DNA of 19,478 bases from an uncultured Clostridia bacterium (GTDB lineage Bacteria > Bacillota > Clostridia > TANB77 > CAG-508), in NCBI GenBank assembly GCA_948630815.1, contig CAPIEU010000021.1, forward strand, positions 1 through 19,478, in the 5' to 3' direction. The position numbers and the translations under genes were made by a program. The notes under the pieces are model-generated. The model ran no database searches. It was not told where the DNA came from and saw only the letters and a program-made list of their open reading frames with translations. Of this stretch, positions 1-8,640 are shown one piece after another (position 1 is the first letter of the stretch; each line of letters opens with the position of its first letter).

Positions 1-2
1 AA

Positions 3-1238
3 AAAGTTAGAGCAGTTCTTAAAAGTAAAGGCGAATCTGGTATTTCACTTGCTAATAATGTGCCTTATGGTTATAAAAAAGATGAAAACGATAAAACAAA
101 ATGGACTATTGATGAGCCATCAGCAGAAGTTGTAAAAGAAATATATAACCTATTTATTCAAGGACATGGAACTTTTGAAATTGCAAGAATTCTCACTGAA
201 CGAAATATAATGACACCAGCTGAATATTTTGCAAGTATTGGAAGAACATTCCCTACTAAATTACAAACACTCAAACATCAATGGAATGCTACAACAGTAG
301 CCAGTATTTTAGATAGACAAGAATATATTGGAGATACAGTTAATTTTAAATATACCATTCGTTCTTACAAGGATAGAACTAAAGTTGCTATTCCAAAAGA
401 AGATTGGCAAATATTTAAAAATACTCATGAGCCAATTATTGATGAATATACTTGGAACATTGCTCAAGAGTTAAGAAATAACAGAAAAAAGCCTACAAAG
501 TCGGGCAAGAAAAGTATATTTTCAGGATTACTATTTTGTTATGATTGTGGTAAAAAGTTATACTTTCAATCACCTGTTATTGACCTAAACGCAAAAGACC
601 ATTACAGATGTTCCAGTTATAAGAAAAATATTTCTTTGTGTACTTCACACTGGATTACAGACGAAGTATTACAAAGTCTTGTTTTAGAAAATATACAAAA
701 AGTAGTTTCTTATATGAAAAACTATGAAGATTTATTTATAAAAGAACAACTAGCAAAATCTTCACAAGATGAGCTAAAACAAATTTCTAAAAACAAGAAA
801 GAATTAGAAAGAGCAAAGAACAGAGTAATTGAAATTGATAACTTATTTATGCACATTTACGAGGATAATATATCTGGAAAGATAACAGATGAAAGGTTTA
901 GAAACTTATCTTTTAATTATGATAAGGAACAAAAAGAACTAAAAACAAAAATTGAACAATTATCAAAGGAAATAAACAATACTGAAAAGAAAACAGCTGA
1001 CTTAACACAGTTTATATCTAATGTTAAGAAATATACTGAAATAACTGAACTAACACCAGAGATTTTAAACGAACTAATAGAAAAGATATTAGTTCATCAA
1101 ACGGAAAAGATAAATGGTAAAAAAGTTCAAGAAATAGATATATATTATAGAGGTGTTGGCATAATTTCTTTTCCAGTAAGTTTGGAAGATATGACAATGG
1201 TAATTGAAAGAATGTTAAATAAAAGAATATCAGCTTAA
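3..1238 (+). CDS. Large serine recombinase, C-terminal part (cut by window edge)
   Basis: The frame is open from the left edge, so the N-terminal catalytic domain with the nucleophilic serine lies outside the window. What remains is the DNA-binding half of a large serine recombinase, the type that integrates and excises phages and conjugative transposons. Seen in order: a recombinase domain (about residues 15-110, starting NNVPYGYKKDE), a zinc ribbon with CYDCG and a second Cys pair (RCSS...LC), a long Glu/Lys-rich coiled coil (about residues 240-335), and a C-terminal tail LTPEILNELIEKILVHQ...IDIYYRGVG that resembles the DUF4368 tail of Tn-type recombinases. An internal GTG at 60 is not the real start, because coding similarity continues upstream of it. 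It has no in-frame CGG; its two CGG triplets (tcg-ggc, acg-gaa) are out of phase. It converges on a second recombinase at 1488-3408. Confidence 0.88.
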   Translation, partial: KVRAVLKSKGESGISLANNVPYGYKKDENDKTKWTIDEPSAEVVKEIYNLFIQGHGTFEIARILTERNIMTPAEYFASIGRTFPTKLQTLKHQWNATTVASILDRQEYIGDTVNFKYTIRSYKDRTKVAIPKEDWQIFKNTHEPIIDEYTWNIAQELRNNRKKPTKSGKKSIFSGLLFCYDCGKKLYFQSPVIDLNAKDHYRCSSYKKNISLCTSHWITDEVLQSLVLENIQKVVSYMKNYEDLFIKEQLAKSSQDELKQISKNKKELERAKNRVIEIDNLFMHIYEDNISGKITDERFRNLSFNYDKEQKELKTKIEQLSKEINNTEKKTADLTQFISNVKKYTEITELTPEILNELIEKILVHQTEKINGKKVQEIDIYYRGVGIISFPVSLEDMTMVIERMLNKRISA

Positions 1239-1487
1239 TTATTAGAATTTAAGCTGTATATATTGGGAGAATTATTTAGTGTACTTAACTAAATCGTTCT
1301 CCCCTATATGTTATGACATGCTATCATAACATGGGGGCTCTGTGAGGCAATAAATTTTATCTCACAGAGCTAAAATTTATCAAATTAACTCGCTACAAAA
1401 TTTATATTTGCTAATCGCAAATACAAATTTGTTCTCGTTAATTTGTTGTTGCAACATAAATAATATATAAAGTAATAGTTGCAACAA
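1239..1487. other. Hairpin-rich gap between convergent recombinases
   Basis: No gene is visible. The gap holds a series of inverted repeats: 1265-1303 (GGGAGAA and ATTTAGT arms), 1308-1332 (ATGTTATGA/TCATAACAT), 1337-1370 (GCTCTGTGAG/CTCACAGAGC, perfect 10 bp) and a nested structure at 1383-1443 (outer AATTAAC/GTTAATT, inner AAATTT-TATTTGC arms at 1398-1430). Two copies of the self-complementary octamer GTTGCAAC follow at 1448-1455 and 1478-1485. At least one hairpin could be a bidirectional terminator for the two converging genes, but none has a clean T-run. The density exceeds what two terminators need, so some of them may be recombinase or transfer sites. Confidence 0.6.
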
Positions 1488-3408
1488 TTATTCTGCTTTT
1501 TCTTCGCAGAATTTTACTGGCTTAACACCTACTGAAATAGGAATAGGCTCTTTTGTATAAATCACACTATTATTTGTTTCATCTGGTATATAGTCAAATG
1601 CAGTATCTATTTCTTGCATTTGAAATTTATCTTCTTCATTGATGTAGAGTATTCCAAATCTATAAGTTTCCATTTTATTATTTGGATCTAGCTTATAATA
1701 ATCTTCTAAAGGAAATACTCTAACAATAGCACTATTATCTTCAGCAAAGTTGAAATAAAACATTTGCTTATCAACGTAGTAAGTCGCTTCTGTATAGTGA
1801 ACATCATAATATTGTCTTAATCTCATTATTATTTCTCCGACTTCTTTCTCTGGCAAATAATTGCTAAACCTAACACTACCAAGTACATTGCCTAATATCA
1901 TTGGTTTTGTAATATCAATATAACCATTATCATATAATTCTTGACAAGGTTTACAGATGGAATCTCTAAAGTTTATTTGTTTTACGACTACTTCGTTACC
2001 AACTAAAGCAAGTTCTATGTCATCAACATATTTCATTATTAAGTCTGATTGTTCTTGTCTAGTATAATCTTTCCAAGTCTTAGTTCTTGCTTGATATTCT
2101 TTATCTAGCTTAACCTTGTTAATAAAGTCAATATCTCTTTTTAGTAAAATGTCTTTTGGTGTAAATCTTAGTTCTTCGGTGCAGTCAGTAGTAGTCAGTT
2201 TATTTTCTAGTTCTGCAATAGCTTTTTCAACTATTTTCTTTTCTTCTTTATATTCTTGTACTTCAAAAGCACCGTTAATGTAAGCCTTTTTTATTCTCTC
2301 TAGTTTTACTTTTTGCTCATTGATTTCCTTTTCTAGTTGTTCTTTAGGTTCATCAAATTTTTGCTTTATCATAGGCAAGAAGAATTGATTTACAACAGAG
2401 TCATATTCCACTAGCTCACTAATAAATTGATTAAAGTAATCGTTTATAATCTTTTCTTTAAATTCAATTTTGCAATCATTACAATAATAGTAAAAGTAAG
2501 CATTACCATTTTTCTTTGTAGTTGCTTTTCCACCTAAAACTCTACCACATTTAGGACACTTTAGCTTTTGTAAATATAAATAAGTTAAGGTTCTTTTATA
2601 ACTTCTTGAATTTTTCTTCTTTTGAACTTGGCAATCTGCCCACATTTCTTTTGATATAATAGGCTCTACTACATCTTCATAATAGGTTGGGTGCTTTGTT
2701 CTTTTGCCGTGAATAAAATCGCCTTTATATATTTCATTTTCTAAAATCCCCATAATTGTTGAATCTCTCCAATTATCTTTTCCTAATACTTTTTCTTTAT
2801 TGAATAAGTTGCTAATTTTTTGATAAGAGTAACCGTTATAATATAAATCAAATATTCTAATTATAATATCTTTAGTAGAATAATCAATTACTAATTTTTT
2901 ATCTTCTCTTTTATAACCTAATGGAGCAATATGAGGAATATGTCCTTGTTTTATTGCACCTGCTAAACCTATTTTAGTTCTTTCGCTCGTTCTCTCAATT
3001 TCATTTTGGCTAACACTCATTAAAAGTCTTGAAATCATTTTGCCGTTTGCACTTGTAGTATTTATTTCATCATTAGCACAATCAATATAAGCATTATTTT
3101 CGTCTAAAAAGGTTATTAGTTTTTCCCAGTCAAATATACTTCTTGTTATTCTGTCTAATTTTAGAGCAACAATAGTATTGATTCTTTTAGATTTAATATC
3201 ATTTTTTAATCTTTCAAACTCTGGTCTATGATTACCAGTTTTAGCACTTATTCCAGCATCTTCGTAATAGTCTACTATTTCATAACCTTTGAATTTACAA
3301 AAACTTTCTAATCTTTCTTTTTGCTCTGGAAGACTAAAGCCGTTCTCTTGCTTGGTCTTCTGTTGATACTCTTAAATATAATCCACATTTTTTCTTTTCT
3401 TCGTTCAA
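1488..3408 (-). CDS. Large serine recombinase, read through one CGG +1 site
   Basis: Site-specific recombinase of the large serine family (integration or excision of a mobile element). The start is TTG at 3408, preceded by GGAGG eight bases upstream. Residues 8-22 read CGLYLRVSTEDQARE with the catalytic Ser15. Codon 23 is CGG (3340-3342), and the unshifted frame stops one codon later. Skipping the C gives EGFSLPEQKERLESFC, the normal family sequence, and the frame then stays open to 1488, for about 639 residues. Later parts: LKLDRITRS catalytic helix, NGKMISRLLMSVSQNEIERT and ERTKIG motifs, recombinase domain, zinc ribbon (CPKCG...CNDC), coiled coil, and an unusual C-terminal extension of about 170 residues. 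Five other CGG triplets (for example aac-ggt) are out of phase and harmless. Under standard decoding this would be called a frameshifted pseudogene; I judge it intact. Confidence 0.85.
3340..3342 (-). other. In-frame CGG +1 recoding site, recombinase
   Basis: Codon context is gaa-CGG-ctt. Zero frame gives ERL then TAG; skipping C gives gaa-GGC-ttt (EGF), matching the serine recombinase N-terminus. Confidence 0.85.
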
Positions 3409-3427
3409 TTTCTAAACCTCCAATCTA

Positions 3428-3472
3428 ACAAAAAAGAGACATCAAAGTACACGAGTACCCTTGACATCTCTT
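3428..3472 (-). terminator. Terminator-like hairpin in the leader of the serine recombinase
   Basis: On the minus strand AAGAGATGTCAAGGGTAC, a short loop and GTACTTTGATGTCTCTT form a long stem with a few wobble pairs, followed at once by TTTTTT. The recombinase ribosome binding site begins about ten bases later. A possible promoter (TTGAAA near 3525, TATATT near 3500, spacing about 19) lies upstream, and a short reading frame (ATG GAT TTA AGA GAT GTC AAG GGT ACT CGT GTA CTT TGA) runs into the stem. The layout resembles an attenuator with a leader peptide. It could instead be the terminator of some upstream transcript. Confidence 0.55.
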
Positions 3473-3617
3473 AAATCCATTTATCGTAAAATAGAATATA
3501 ATGCAATATAATATAATTTTTTCAAAGTACTCATATATATAACTCTTGCCGAGTAAATATAAATTTTTTTATTGATTATATTATACTACAATTTTAAAAA
3601 ATGTCAAATATTTACAA

Positions 3618-3899
3618 TTATATGTTTTTCAAATATTCTTCTAACTCTGATAATTTAATCTTTTTAGTTAAGTTAGAGATATACACATCATTAGAGTAAT
3701 TAAACACTAAAAAAGTAATATTCTTAATAATCACTCTATGTGGCTCAATATATGTAAGATTAGTTTTTTCTAATTTTCTAATACTACCATTTACAAAAGT
3801 AGGAGTAACTTTAGAAAACTCACATATAAATTCAAGTCGTTGTTTTAGACATTCCTCAAATTCTAGTTCTTGCTTAATTATCTTCATTTCAAGCACCAT
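3618..3899 (-). CDS. Small protein of unknown function
   Basis: A 93-codon frame that I do not recognise. The product is mixed charged and hydrophobic, with a central SIRKLEKTNLTYIEPHRV segment and an acidic C-terminus (KIKLSELEEYLKNI). The beta-rich middle followed by a short helix vaguely recalls a small DNA-binding domain, but no motif is diagnostic. AAGGAAAGG lies just before the ATG at 3899; a second in-frame ATG at 3887 (MKIIKQELEF) has AAAGGA at better spacing and may be the true start. It has no signal peptide or membrane segment. It sits between the recombinase leader and tRNA-Thr and may belong to the mobile element. Confidence 0.55.
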   Translation of the reverse strand: MVLEMKIIKQELEFEECLKQRLEFICEFSKVTPTFVNGSIRKLEKTNLTYIEPHRVIIKNITFLVFNYSNDVYISNLTKKIKLSELEEYLKNI

Positions 3900-3931
3900 C
3901 CTTTCCTTATAGAATTAGGATGATTTTTTGC

Positions 3932-3966
3932 AAAAGAAAAAATCAACCATTTTACTGATTGATTTT
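3932..3966 (-). terminator. Intrinsic terminator of tRNA-Thr
   Basis: Minus strand: AAAATCAA / TTGATTTT stem (3959-3966 with 3939-3946) followed by a T-rich tract (TTTCTTTT). It lies about 40 bases past the tRNA 3' end. Confidence 0.65.
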
Positions 3967-4006
3967 CATATCTATCTGTCCTATAAAGTTCGAACAGATA
4001 CGTCGT

Positions 4007-4082
4007 TGGAGCTACTGGCGAGAATCGAACTCACGACCTACAGGTTACGAATCTGTTGCTCTACCAACTGAGCTACAGTAGC
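4007..4082 (-). tRNA. tRNA-Thr, anticodon CGT, CCA encoded
   Basis: 76-base cloverleaf on the minus strand. The acceptor arms GCTACTG and CAGTAGC pair fully. The D arm is TAGCTCAGTTGGTAGAGC, the anticodon loop TTCGTAA gives anticodon CGT (codon ACG, Thr), and the T arm is GTGAG-TTCGATT-CTCGC. Discriminator T and an encoded CCA follow. The first two acceptor pairs (G1-C72, C2-G71) match bacterial threonine identity. The last anticodon-stem pair (A31-C39) is a mismatch. It is the only tRNA in the window. Confidence 0.95.
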
Positions 4083-4098
4083 ATTTATAACAAAATAT

Positions 4099-4127
4099 AT
4101 TCTAACATATATTTATATTTTTTCCAA
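4099..4127 (-). promoter_or_regulatory. Sigma-A type promoter of tRNA-Thr
   Basis: Minus strand: TTGGAA, 17-base spacer, TAGAAT, ending 16 bases before the mature tRNA 5' end. Confidence 0.7.
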
Positions 4128-4157
4128 GAGTTAATTTATATATTTTGCTAAAAAGTA

Positions 4158-4186
4158 TTGATTTTTATTTTTTAATATGTTATTCT
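4158..4186 (+). promoter_or_regulatory. Sigma-A type promoter of the coiled-coil gene
   Basis: TTGATT at 4158-4163, 17-base spacer, TATTCT at 4181-4186. A transcript starting just downstream would give a leader of about 50 bases, and an ATG at 4177 would fall inside the promoter, which supports the start at 4246. Confidence 0.6.
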
Positions 4187-4245
4187 TTGAACATATTAAA
4201 AATAGCAAATTAATTTTGATTCATAAAAGGAGGTTTTATTCATAT

Positions 4246-4722
4246 ATGGATAAAAATATTCAAAAATTATTATCTCAAATTTTAGAAAATACCACAAAAA
4301 CAAATTCAACTTTGGAAGAACATACAAATAAACTTATAGAATTAGAAAATCATATTAATATGCTTGAAATTAAATATGATAAAAGATTTCAAGATATTGA
4401 AGATCATATTAATATGCTTGAAATTAGATATGATAAAAGATTTCAAGATATTGAAAATCGTATTGATAAGCTTGAAACTAAATATGATAAAAAATTTCAA
4501 AACATTGAAGAAAGATTAACTAGTATCGAAAATATTGTTACAAAAATTGAAGTTGAACATAATGAAAAAATACAAATTTTATTCGATTGTTTCGTTTCAA
4601 ATATTGACGCGATTAAAGAAATAAAACAAGAAATTTCAAAGATTAATTTAAAACTAGATGATTTAGATAATCGCATTTATGCCCTAGATTTTTATAAAAG
4701 GGATTTATTGTCTGCACAATAA
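4246..4722 (+). CDS. Coiled-coil protein with 18-residue repeats
   Basis: About 158 residues. The start at ATG 4246 (MDKNIQKLLSQILE) is chosen because AAAGGAGG lies upstream and the promoter covers an earlier ATG. There is no signal peptide or membrane segment, so it is probably cytoplasmic. The centre carries about four copies of an 18-residue unit of type INMLEIKYDKRFQDIEDH, nearly identical at DNA level in the first two copies. The whole protein has heptad-like spacing of I/L/F with Glu, Lys and Asp between, predicting a long coiled coil. The C-terminus continues helical (ISKINLKLDDLDNRIYALD). Function unknown. Small coiled-coil proteins like this occur in gut Clostridia and phages. It converges on fmt with a 45-base gap. 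Confidence 0.7.
   Translation: MDKNIQKLLSQILENTTKTNSTLEEHTNKLIELENHINMLEIKYDKRFQDIEDHINMLEIRYDKRFQDIENRIDKLETKYDKKFQNIEERLTSIENIVTKIEVEHNEKIQILFDCFVSNIDAIKEIKQEISKINLKLDDLDNRIYALDFYKRDLLSAQ
4337..4506 (+). repeat. 54-base tandem repeats inside the coiled-coil gene
   Basis: Three to four direct copies of a 54-base unit, recognisable by ATTAATATGCTTGAAATT and GATAAAAGATTTCAAGATAT blocks. The first two are almost identical, while later copies diverge (INMLEIRYDKRF to IDKLETKYDKKF). Each unit keeps the frame and adds 18 residues, so copy number could change without breaking the gene. Confidence 0.75.
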
Positions 4723-4767
4723 CCCCAAATAATTTTATTCTAATTTGCTATTTTTAATATTTATATT

Positions 4768-5718
4768 TTACTCTAATACACTTCCAACCTCTAATTTATT
4801 TCCTCTTAAAAAATCACATACATTCATTCTTTTTGCATTTTCACCTTGTATTTCTATAACCTTAATAATTCCATCAATTGTTTTTATATATAGCCCTTCT
4901 TTATCATTAGCAATTAAAATCTGTCCTGGCAAGTATTTCTCCTGTTCTATTTCATAATTTTCTATAATTTCAACTTTCCATAGTTTTATTTTTTTATCTT
5001 GATACATTGTATAAGCCCCCATAATTGGATCTAATCCTCTTACAAGATTCTTTATTTCTTTTGTTCTTTTTTCTTTCCAATTAATTTTTGCCATTTCTTT
5101 TGAAAGCATTGGTGCCATTGTATAATCATTTCCTTGAGGTATTCTACTTGCTTCTCCATTTTCAAGCTTATCTATTGTTCCAGTTAACAATTCTCCACCT
5201 AATTTTGATAGTCTATTCCATAGTTCTCCAGTTGTTTCATCTTCTCCAATAAATACTTTTTTTGTTAAAATTATATCTCCTGTGTCCATCCCTTCGTCCA
5301 TATACATAGTAGTAACACCAGTTACATTTTCCCCATTTAAAACTGCCCACTGAATTGGTGCTGCTCCTCTATATTTAGGAAGTAATGATGCGTGAACATT
5401 TATACAACCATATTGCGGAATATCTAAAATTTCTTTTGGTAATATTTTCCCATATGCTACTACACAAATAACATCTGGACTTAATGATTTAATTTTCTCT
5501 ATAAACTGTGCATTGTTCTTTAAGTCTAATGGTTGGTATACTGATATGTTATGTTCTAAGGCAAATTCTTTTACAGCACTAAAGATCATTTTCATTCCTC
5601 TACCTTTTGGTTTATCTGGATTTGTTACAACTCCTATTATATTATGTCCAGCATTAAAAACAGCCTCCAATGAATCTTTTGCAAAATCTGGTGTTCCCAT
5701 AAATAAAATGTTTAACAT
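4768..5718 (-). CDS. fmt: Methionyl-tRNA formyltransferase
   Basis: Transfers a formyl group from 10-formyl-tetrahydrofolate to Met-tRNAfMet for translation initiation; cytoplasmic. About 316 residues, the usual size. It opens MLNILFMGTPDFA, has HASLLPKYRGAAPIQWA (folate and catalytic region with the conserved Asn-His-Asp set: CINVHASLLP and MDEGMDTGD), then a C-terminal OB-like tRNA-binding domain. ATG 5718 is chosen because GAGGT lies nine bases upstream; an upstream in-frame GTG at 5733 overlaps that site. It is the last gene of the priA-def-fmt run, a common Firmicute arrangement. There is no in-frame CGG and no frameshift. Confidence 0.95.
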   Translation of the reverse strand: MLNILFMGTPDFAKDSLEAVFNAGHNIIGVVTNPDKPKGRGMKMIFSAVKEFALEHNISVYQPLDLKNNAQFIEKIKSLSPDVICVVAYGKILPKEILDIPQYGCINVHASLLPKYRGAAPIQWAVLNGENVTGVTTMYMDEGMDTGDIILTKKVFIGEDETTGELWNRLSKLGGELLTGTIDKLENGEASRIPQGNDYTMAPMLSKEMAKINWKEKRTKEIKNLVRGLDPIMGAYTMYQDKKIKLWKVEIIENYEIEQEKYLPGQILIANDKEGLYIKTIDGIIKVIEIQGENAKRMNVCDFLRGNKLEVGSVLE

Positions 5719-5762
5719 AATTTTATACCTCACTTGAATCTATTTTTCTAATATATTTATTA

Positions 5763-5787
5763 GAGCGGCACAAGGTGTGCCCCTACA
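5763..5787 (-). repeat. Short dispersed hairpin repeat, copy 1
   Basis: Minus strand TGTAGGGGCACACCTTGTGC then CGCTC, between def and fmt. It shares TGTAGGGGCA.ACCT.GTG..GCC with 10263-10289 and can fold on itself. It resembles the small GTAGGGGC-type intergenic repeats seen in many bacterial genomes. Confidence 0.6.
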
Positions 5788-5800
5788 TCTTCTTTCTTCA

Positions 5801-6280
5801 TTATTTTTTAGGTGTTACATATTCTAAAGTTCCTGGTAATATTTTATCCATAAATACTTTCCCATTTAGATGATCTACTTCATGTGAAATTGCTTGTGCA
5901 AGCAAATCTTTTCCTGTTATTTTAATTTTCTTTCCATTTCTATCTAATGCTTCTATAGTAACTTCTTCTGGTCTTACTACTTTTGCAAATTTGTTTGGAA
6001 AACTTAAGCATCCTTCTTCAACTGTTTGAGTGCCCTTTTCTTTTATTATTTCTGGATTAATTAGTATTATTGGTTCCTCTTTTTCATAATCTGTATGAAT
6101 TACAACAACACGTTTTAACACTCCAACTTGTACTGCTGCAAGCCCAACACCATTAAACTTGTGCATTGTTTCTATCATATCATCAATTAAATTTAAAATT
6201 TTTTCATTAATCTCTTCTACTGGTCTTGATACCTTTTTTAGAATTTCGTCTCCTTCTTCCCTTATTGTTCTAATTGCCAC
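5801..6280 (-). CDS. def: Peptide deformylase
   Basis: Removes the N-formyl group from nascent proteins, acting after Fmt; Fe/Zn metalloenzyme, cytoplasmic. 159 residues, normal for the family. All three motifs are visible: GVGLAAVQVG (usual form GVGLAAPQVG, here Val for Pro), EGCLSFP with the metal-binding Cys, and HEVDHLNGKVF with the two metal-binding His and catalytic Glu. The start is GTG 6280 with AAGGGGG eight bases before. Only 22 bases separate it from the priA stop, so the two are cotranscribed. No in-frame CGG. Confidence 0.96.
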   Translation of the reverse strand: MAIRTIREEGDEILKKVSRPVEEINEKILNLIDDMIETMHKFNGVGLAAVQVGVLKRVVVIHTDYEKEEPIILINPEIIKEKGTQTVEEGCLSFPNKFAKVVRPEEVTIEALDRNGKKIKITGKDLLAQAISHEVDHLNGKVFMDKILPGTLEYVTPKK

Positions 6281-6302
6281 TTTATTTTCCCCCTTAATTT
6301 TA

Positions 6303-8544
6303 TTACATCATATTTGTTGGATTTACATCTACAATGATTCTTGCTTTTTTATTATATATATATGTTTCTTGCAATACTTCAGTTATAACATTAATCATTT
6401 CATTATTAAACTTACCTTTTAAAATAATTCTCCACCTATATTTATTTTTAATTCTATCTATAGGTGCTGGTCTTGGTTTATATAAATTAACTTCTTGCTT
6501 ATTATTAAACCTTTTTGAAAGTGCTAAATATATTTTGTTGGATACATTTTCTATCTCTTTTTCATCTTCTCCACTAATTCCAAATAATATTATATCGCAA
6601 AAAGGTGGATATTTCAATTGTTTTCTTAAGCTAATCTCTGTAGGATAAAACACATCATAATCTCCGGCCTTAGCACATTCAATACTAAAACTATCTGGAT
6701 TATATGTTTGTATAATTACATTTCCTGGTAAATTTTCTCTTCCTGCTCTTCCTGCTACTTGTGTTAATAATTGAAACGTTTTTTCATCTGCCCTATAATC
6801 TTCCATATTTAAACTACTATCTGCTGCAATAACTCCTACTAATGTTACATTTGGAAAATGATGTCCTTTTACTACCATCTGTGTTCCAATTAGAATATCT
6901 ATATTTTCATTTTTAAACTTATTTAATATTTCTTCGTGTGAATTTTTCTTTGATACTGTATCTATATCCATTCTTATTGTACTTGCTTTTGGAAACATTT
7001 TTTGAATTTGTTCTTCTAACTTTTGTGTACCTGTTCCAAAATACTTAACTTTATTACTTCCACACTCTGGACAGATAGTAATGTTTTCTTGTTCATATCC
7101 ACAATAATGACATTTTAATTTATTTTCTTTTCTATGATATGTTAATGTAATATTACAATTTTTACATTTAGCAGTATACCCACAATCTCTACACATTATA
7201 AATGTAGAAAAACCACGTCTATTTAAGAATAAAATTGTTTGTCTTTTTTCCTCTAAGTTTTTTGTAATGTGCTCATATAAGGTTCTACTTATCATTGTTC
7301 TATTTCCATTTGCTAATTCTTCTCTTAAATCTATTACCTCTACTGCTGGTAAACTAGATTTATTTGCTCTTTTTGTTAATGTTAATAACTCTATTTCCTT
7401 ATTTTTTGCTTTATAAAATGTATTAATATTAGGCGTAGCACTTCCTAATACTAGTGGTATACTATTTTTATATGCTAAATATTTTGATACTTCTTTTGCA
7501 CTATATCTTGGTGGCATTTCAGATTTATACGAATCATCATGTTCTTCATCAATAATTACTAATCCTAAGTTTTCTACTGGTGCAAATATTGCTGACCTTG
7601 CTCCAATTATGATACTTGCTTCATTTCTTTTTATTCTTTGCCACTGGTCATATCTTTCTCCTACTGATAATTTACTGTGAAGCACTGCAATTTTATCTTG
7701 TCCAAATCTTGCAATAAACCTATCTACCATTTGTGGTGTTAAAGAAATTTCTGGTACTAACATAATGCTTGATTTATTTTTTTCTAATGCTTTTTTTATT
7801 AGTTGTAAATATATTTCAGTCTTTCCGTGAGCCTGTAACACCATATATTAAAAATTCTTTGAATTCATTATTATTCATGCTTTTTACAATTTCCGCATAT
7901 GCTTCCTTTTGCTCATTCGTTAAATCTAAATCGCTATCTTGTTTTACATTTTTATTAATAAATGGATTTCTTTCAACTTGTTTTTCTATAATTTCTATAT
8001 AACCATTTTTTTCTAATGTGTTAATAACAGCTCTTGACACCTCACAAAATGCTTCTAAATCAGTTGTTAATATTCCATCATTCTCTTTTAAAAATTCTAA
8101 TGCTCCTATTTGTTTAGGTGATTTTATTTTTTTTGTTTCAATTTGATAATCAATTTCTTCAACATCTTTTTTTAAATAAACAAAATTCAAATTTTTCTCT
8201 TTAACTCTATTATCTAATACTTTAGTAGTAGTTCCTGGTGGTAGCATCATTTTAATAGAATCAGATACATTACAAAAATAGCGTCTTGCCATCCATTTTG
8301 CAAGTTCAATTTGTTCTTCTTTTAAGCAAAATCCTTCTTGTATACTTGATATATCCTTTACTTCATATAATGACTCTTTCTTAAAACCTATAATAAATCC
8401 TTCTTCTAATCTTTTAGAATTTCCAAATGGTACTAAAACTCTATCTCCAACCTTAATAGTACCAGCAAGTTCTGCTGGTACATTATAATCAAATGTTTTG
8501 TTTAAATTCTTAACTGTACTATTTATTATAACTTCTGCTATCAT
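6303..8544 (-). CDS. priA: Primosomal helicase PriA, read through one CGG +1 site
   Basis: 3'-5' helicase that reloads the replisome at stalled forks. About 746 residues when read through, the usual size. It starts at ATG 8544 with AGGAG upstream. The N-terminal 3'-DNA-binding domain opens MIAEVIINSTVKNLNKTFDY. Codon 240 is CGG (7825-7827), inside the Walker A motif: zero frame gives GVTGSRKD then stop, while skipping C gives GVTGSGKTE, the exact PriA P-loop. After it come the DEEH box, SATPN, paired zinc-binding Cys motifs (CRDCGYTAKCKNC, CHYCG...CPECG), GTQMVVKGHHFP and QVAGRAGR. Two other CGG triplets (gcc-gga, gcg-gaa) are out of phase. Followed by def and fmt. Confidence 0.93.
7825..7827 (-). 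other. In-frame CGG +1 recoding site, priA Walker A
   Basis: Context tca-CGG-aaa. Skipping C gives tca-GGA-aag-act-gaa (SGKTE). The glycine is the invariant P-loop residue before Lys. Confidence 0.92.
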
Positions 8545-8596
8545 TCATCTTCTCCTATATTCTTATATAAGTATATCAAATAAATAATATTTTAAC

Positions 8597-8635
8597 AAGT
8601 AATGACGTTACCCATATTAGATAACGCCATTACTT
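8597..8635 (-). terminator. Hairpin downstream of the LPKTG gene
   Basis: AAGTAATGACGTTA (8597-8610) pairs with TAACGCCATTACTT (8622-8635) with one G-T pair. It lies just past the LPKTG stop codon and before priA. No long T-run follows, so termination may be partial. Confidence 0.5.
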
Positions 8636-8640
8636 TATTT

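Noticed and set aside
1239..1487. CRISPR array
   Set aside because: The inverted repeats differ in sequence and there is no regular repeat-spacer pattern; no cas genes are present.
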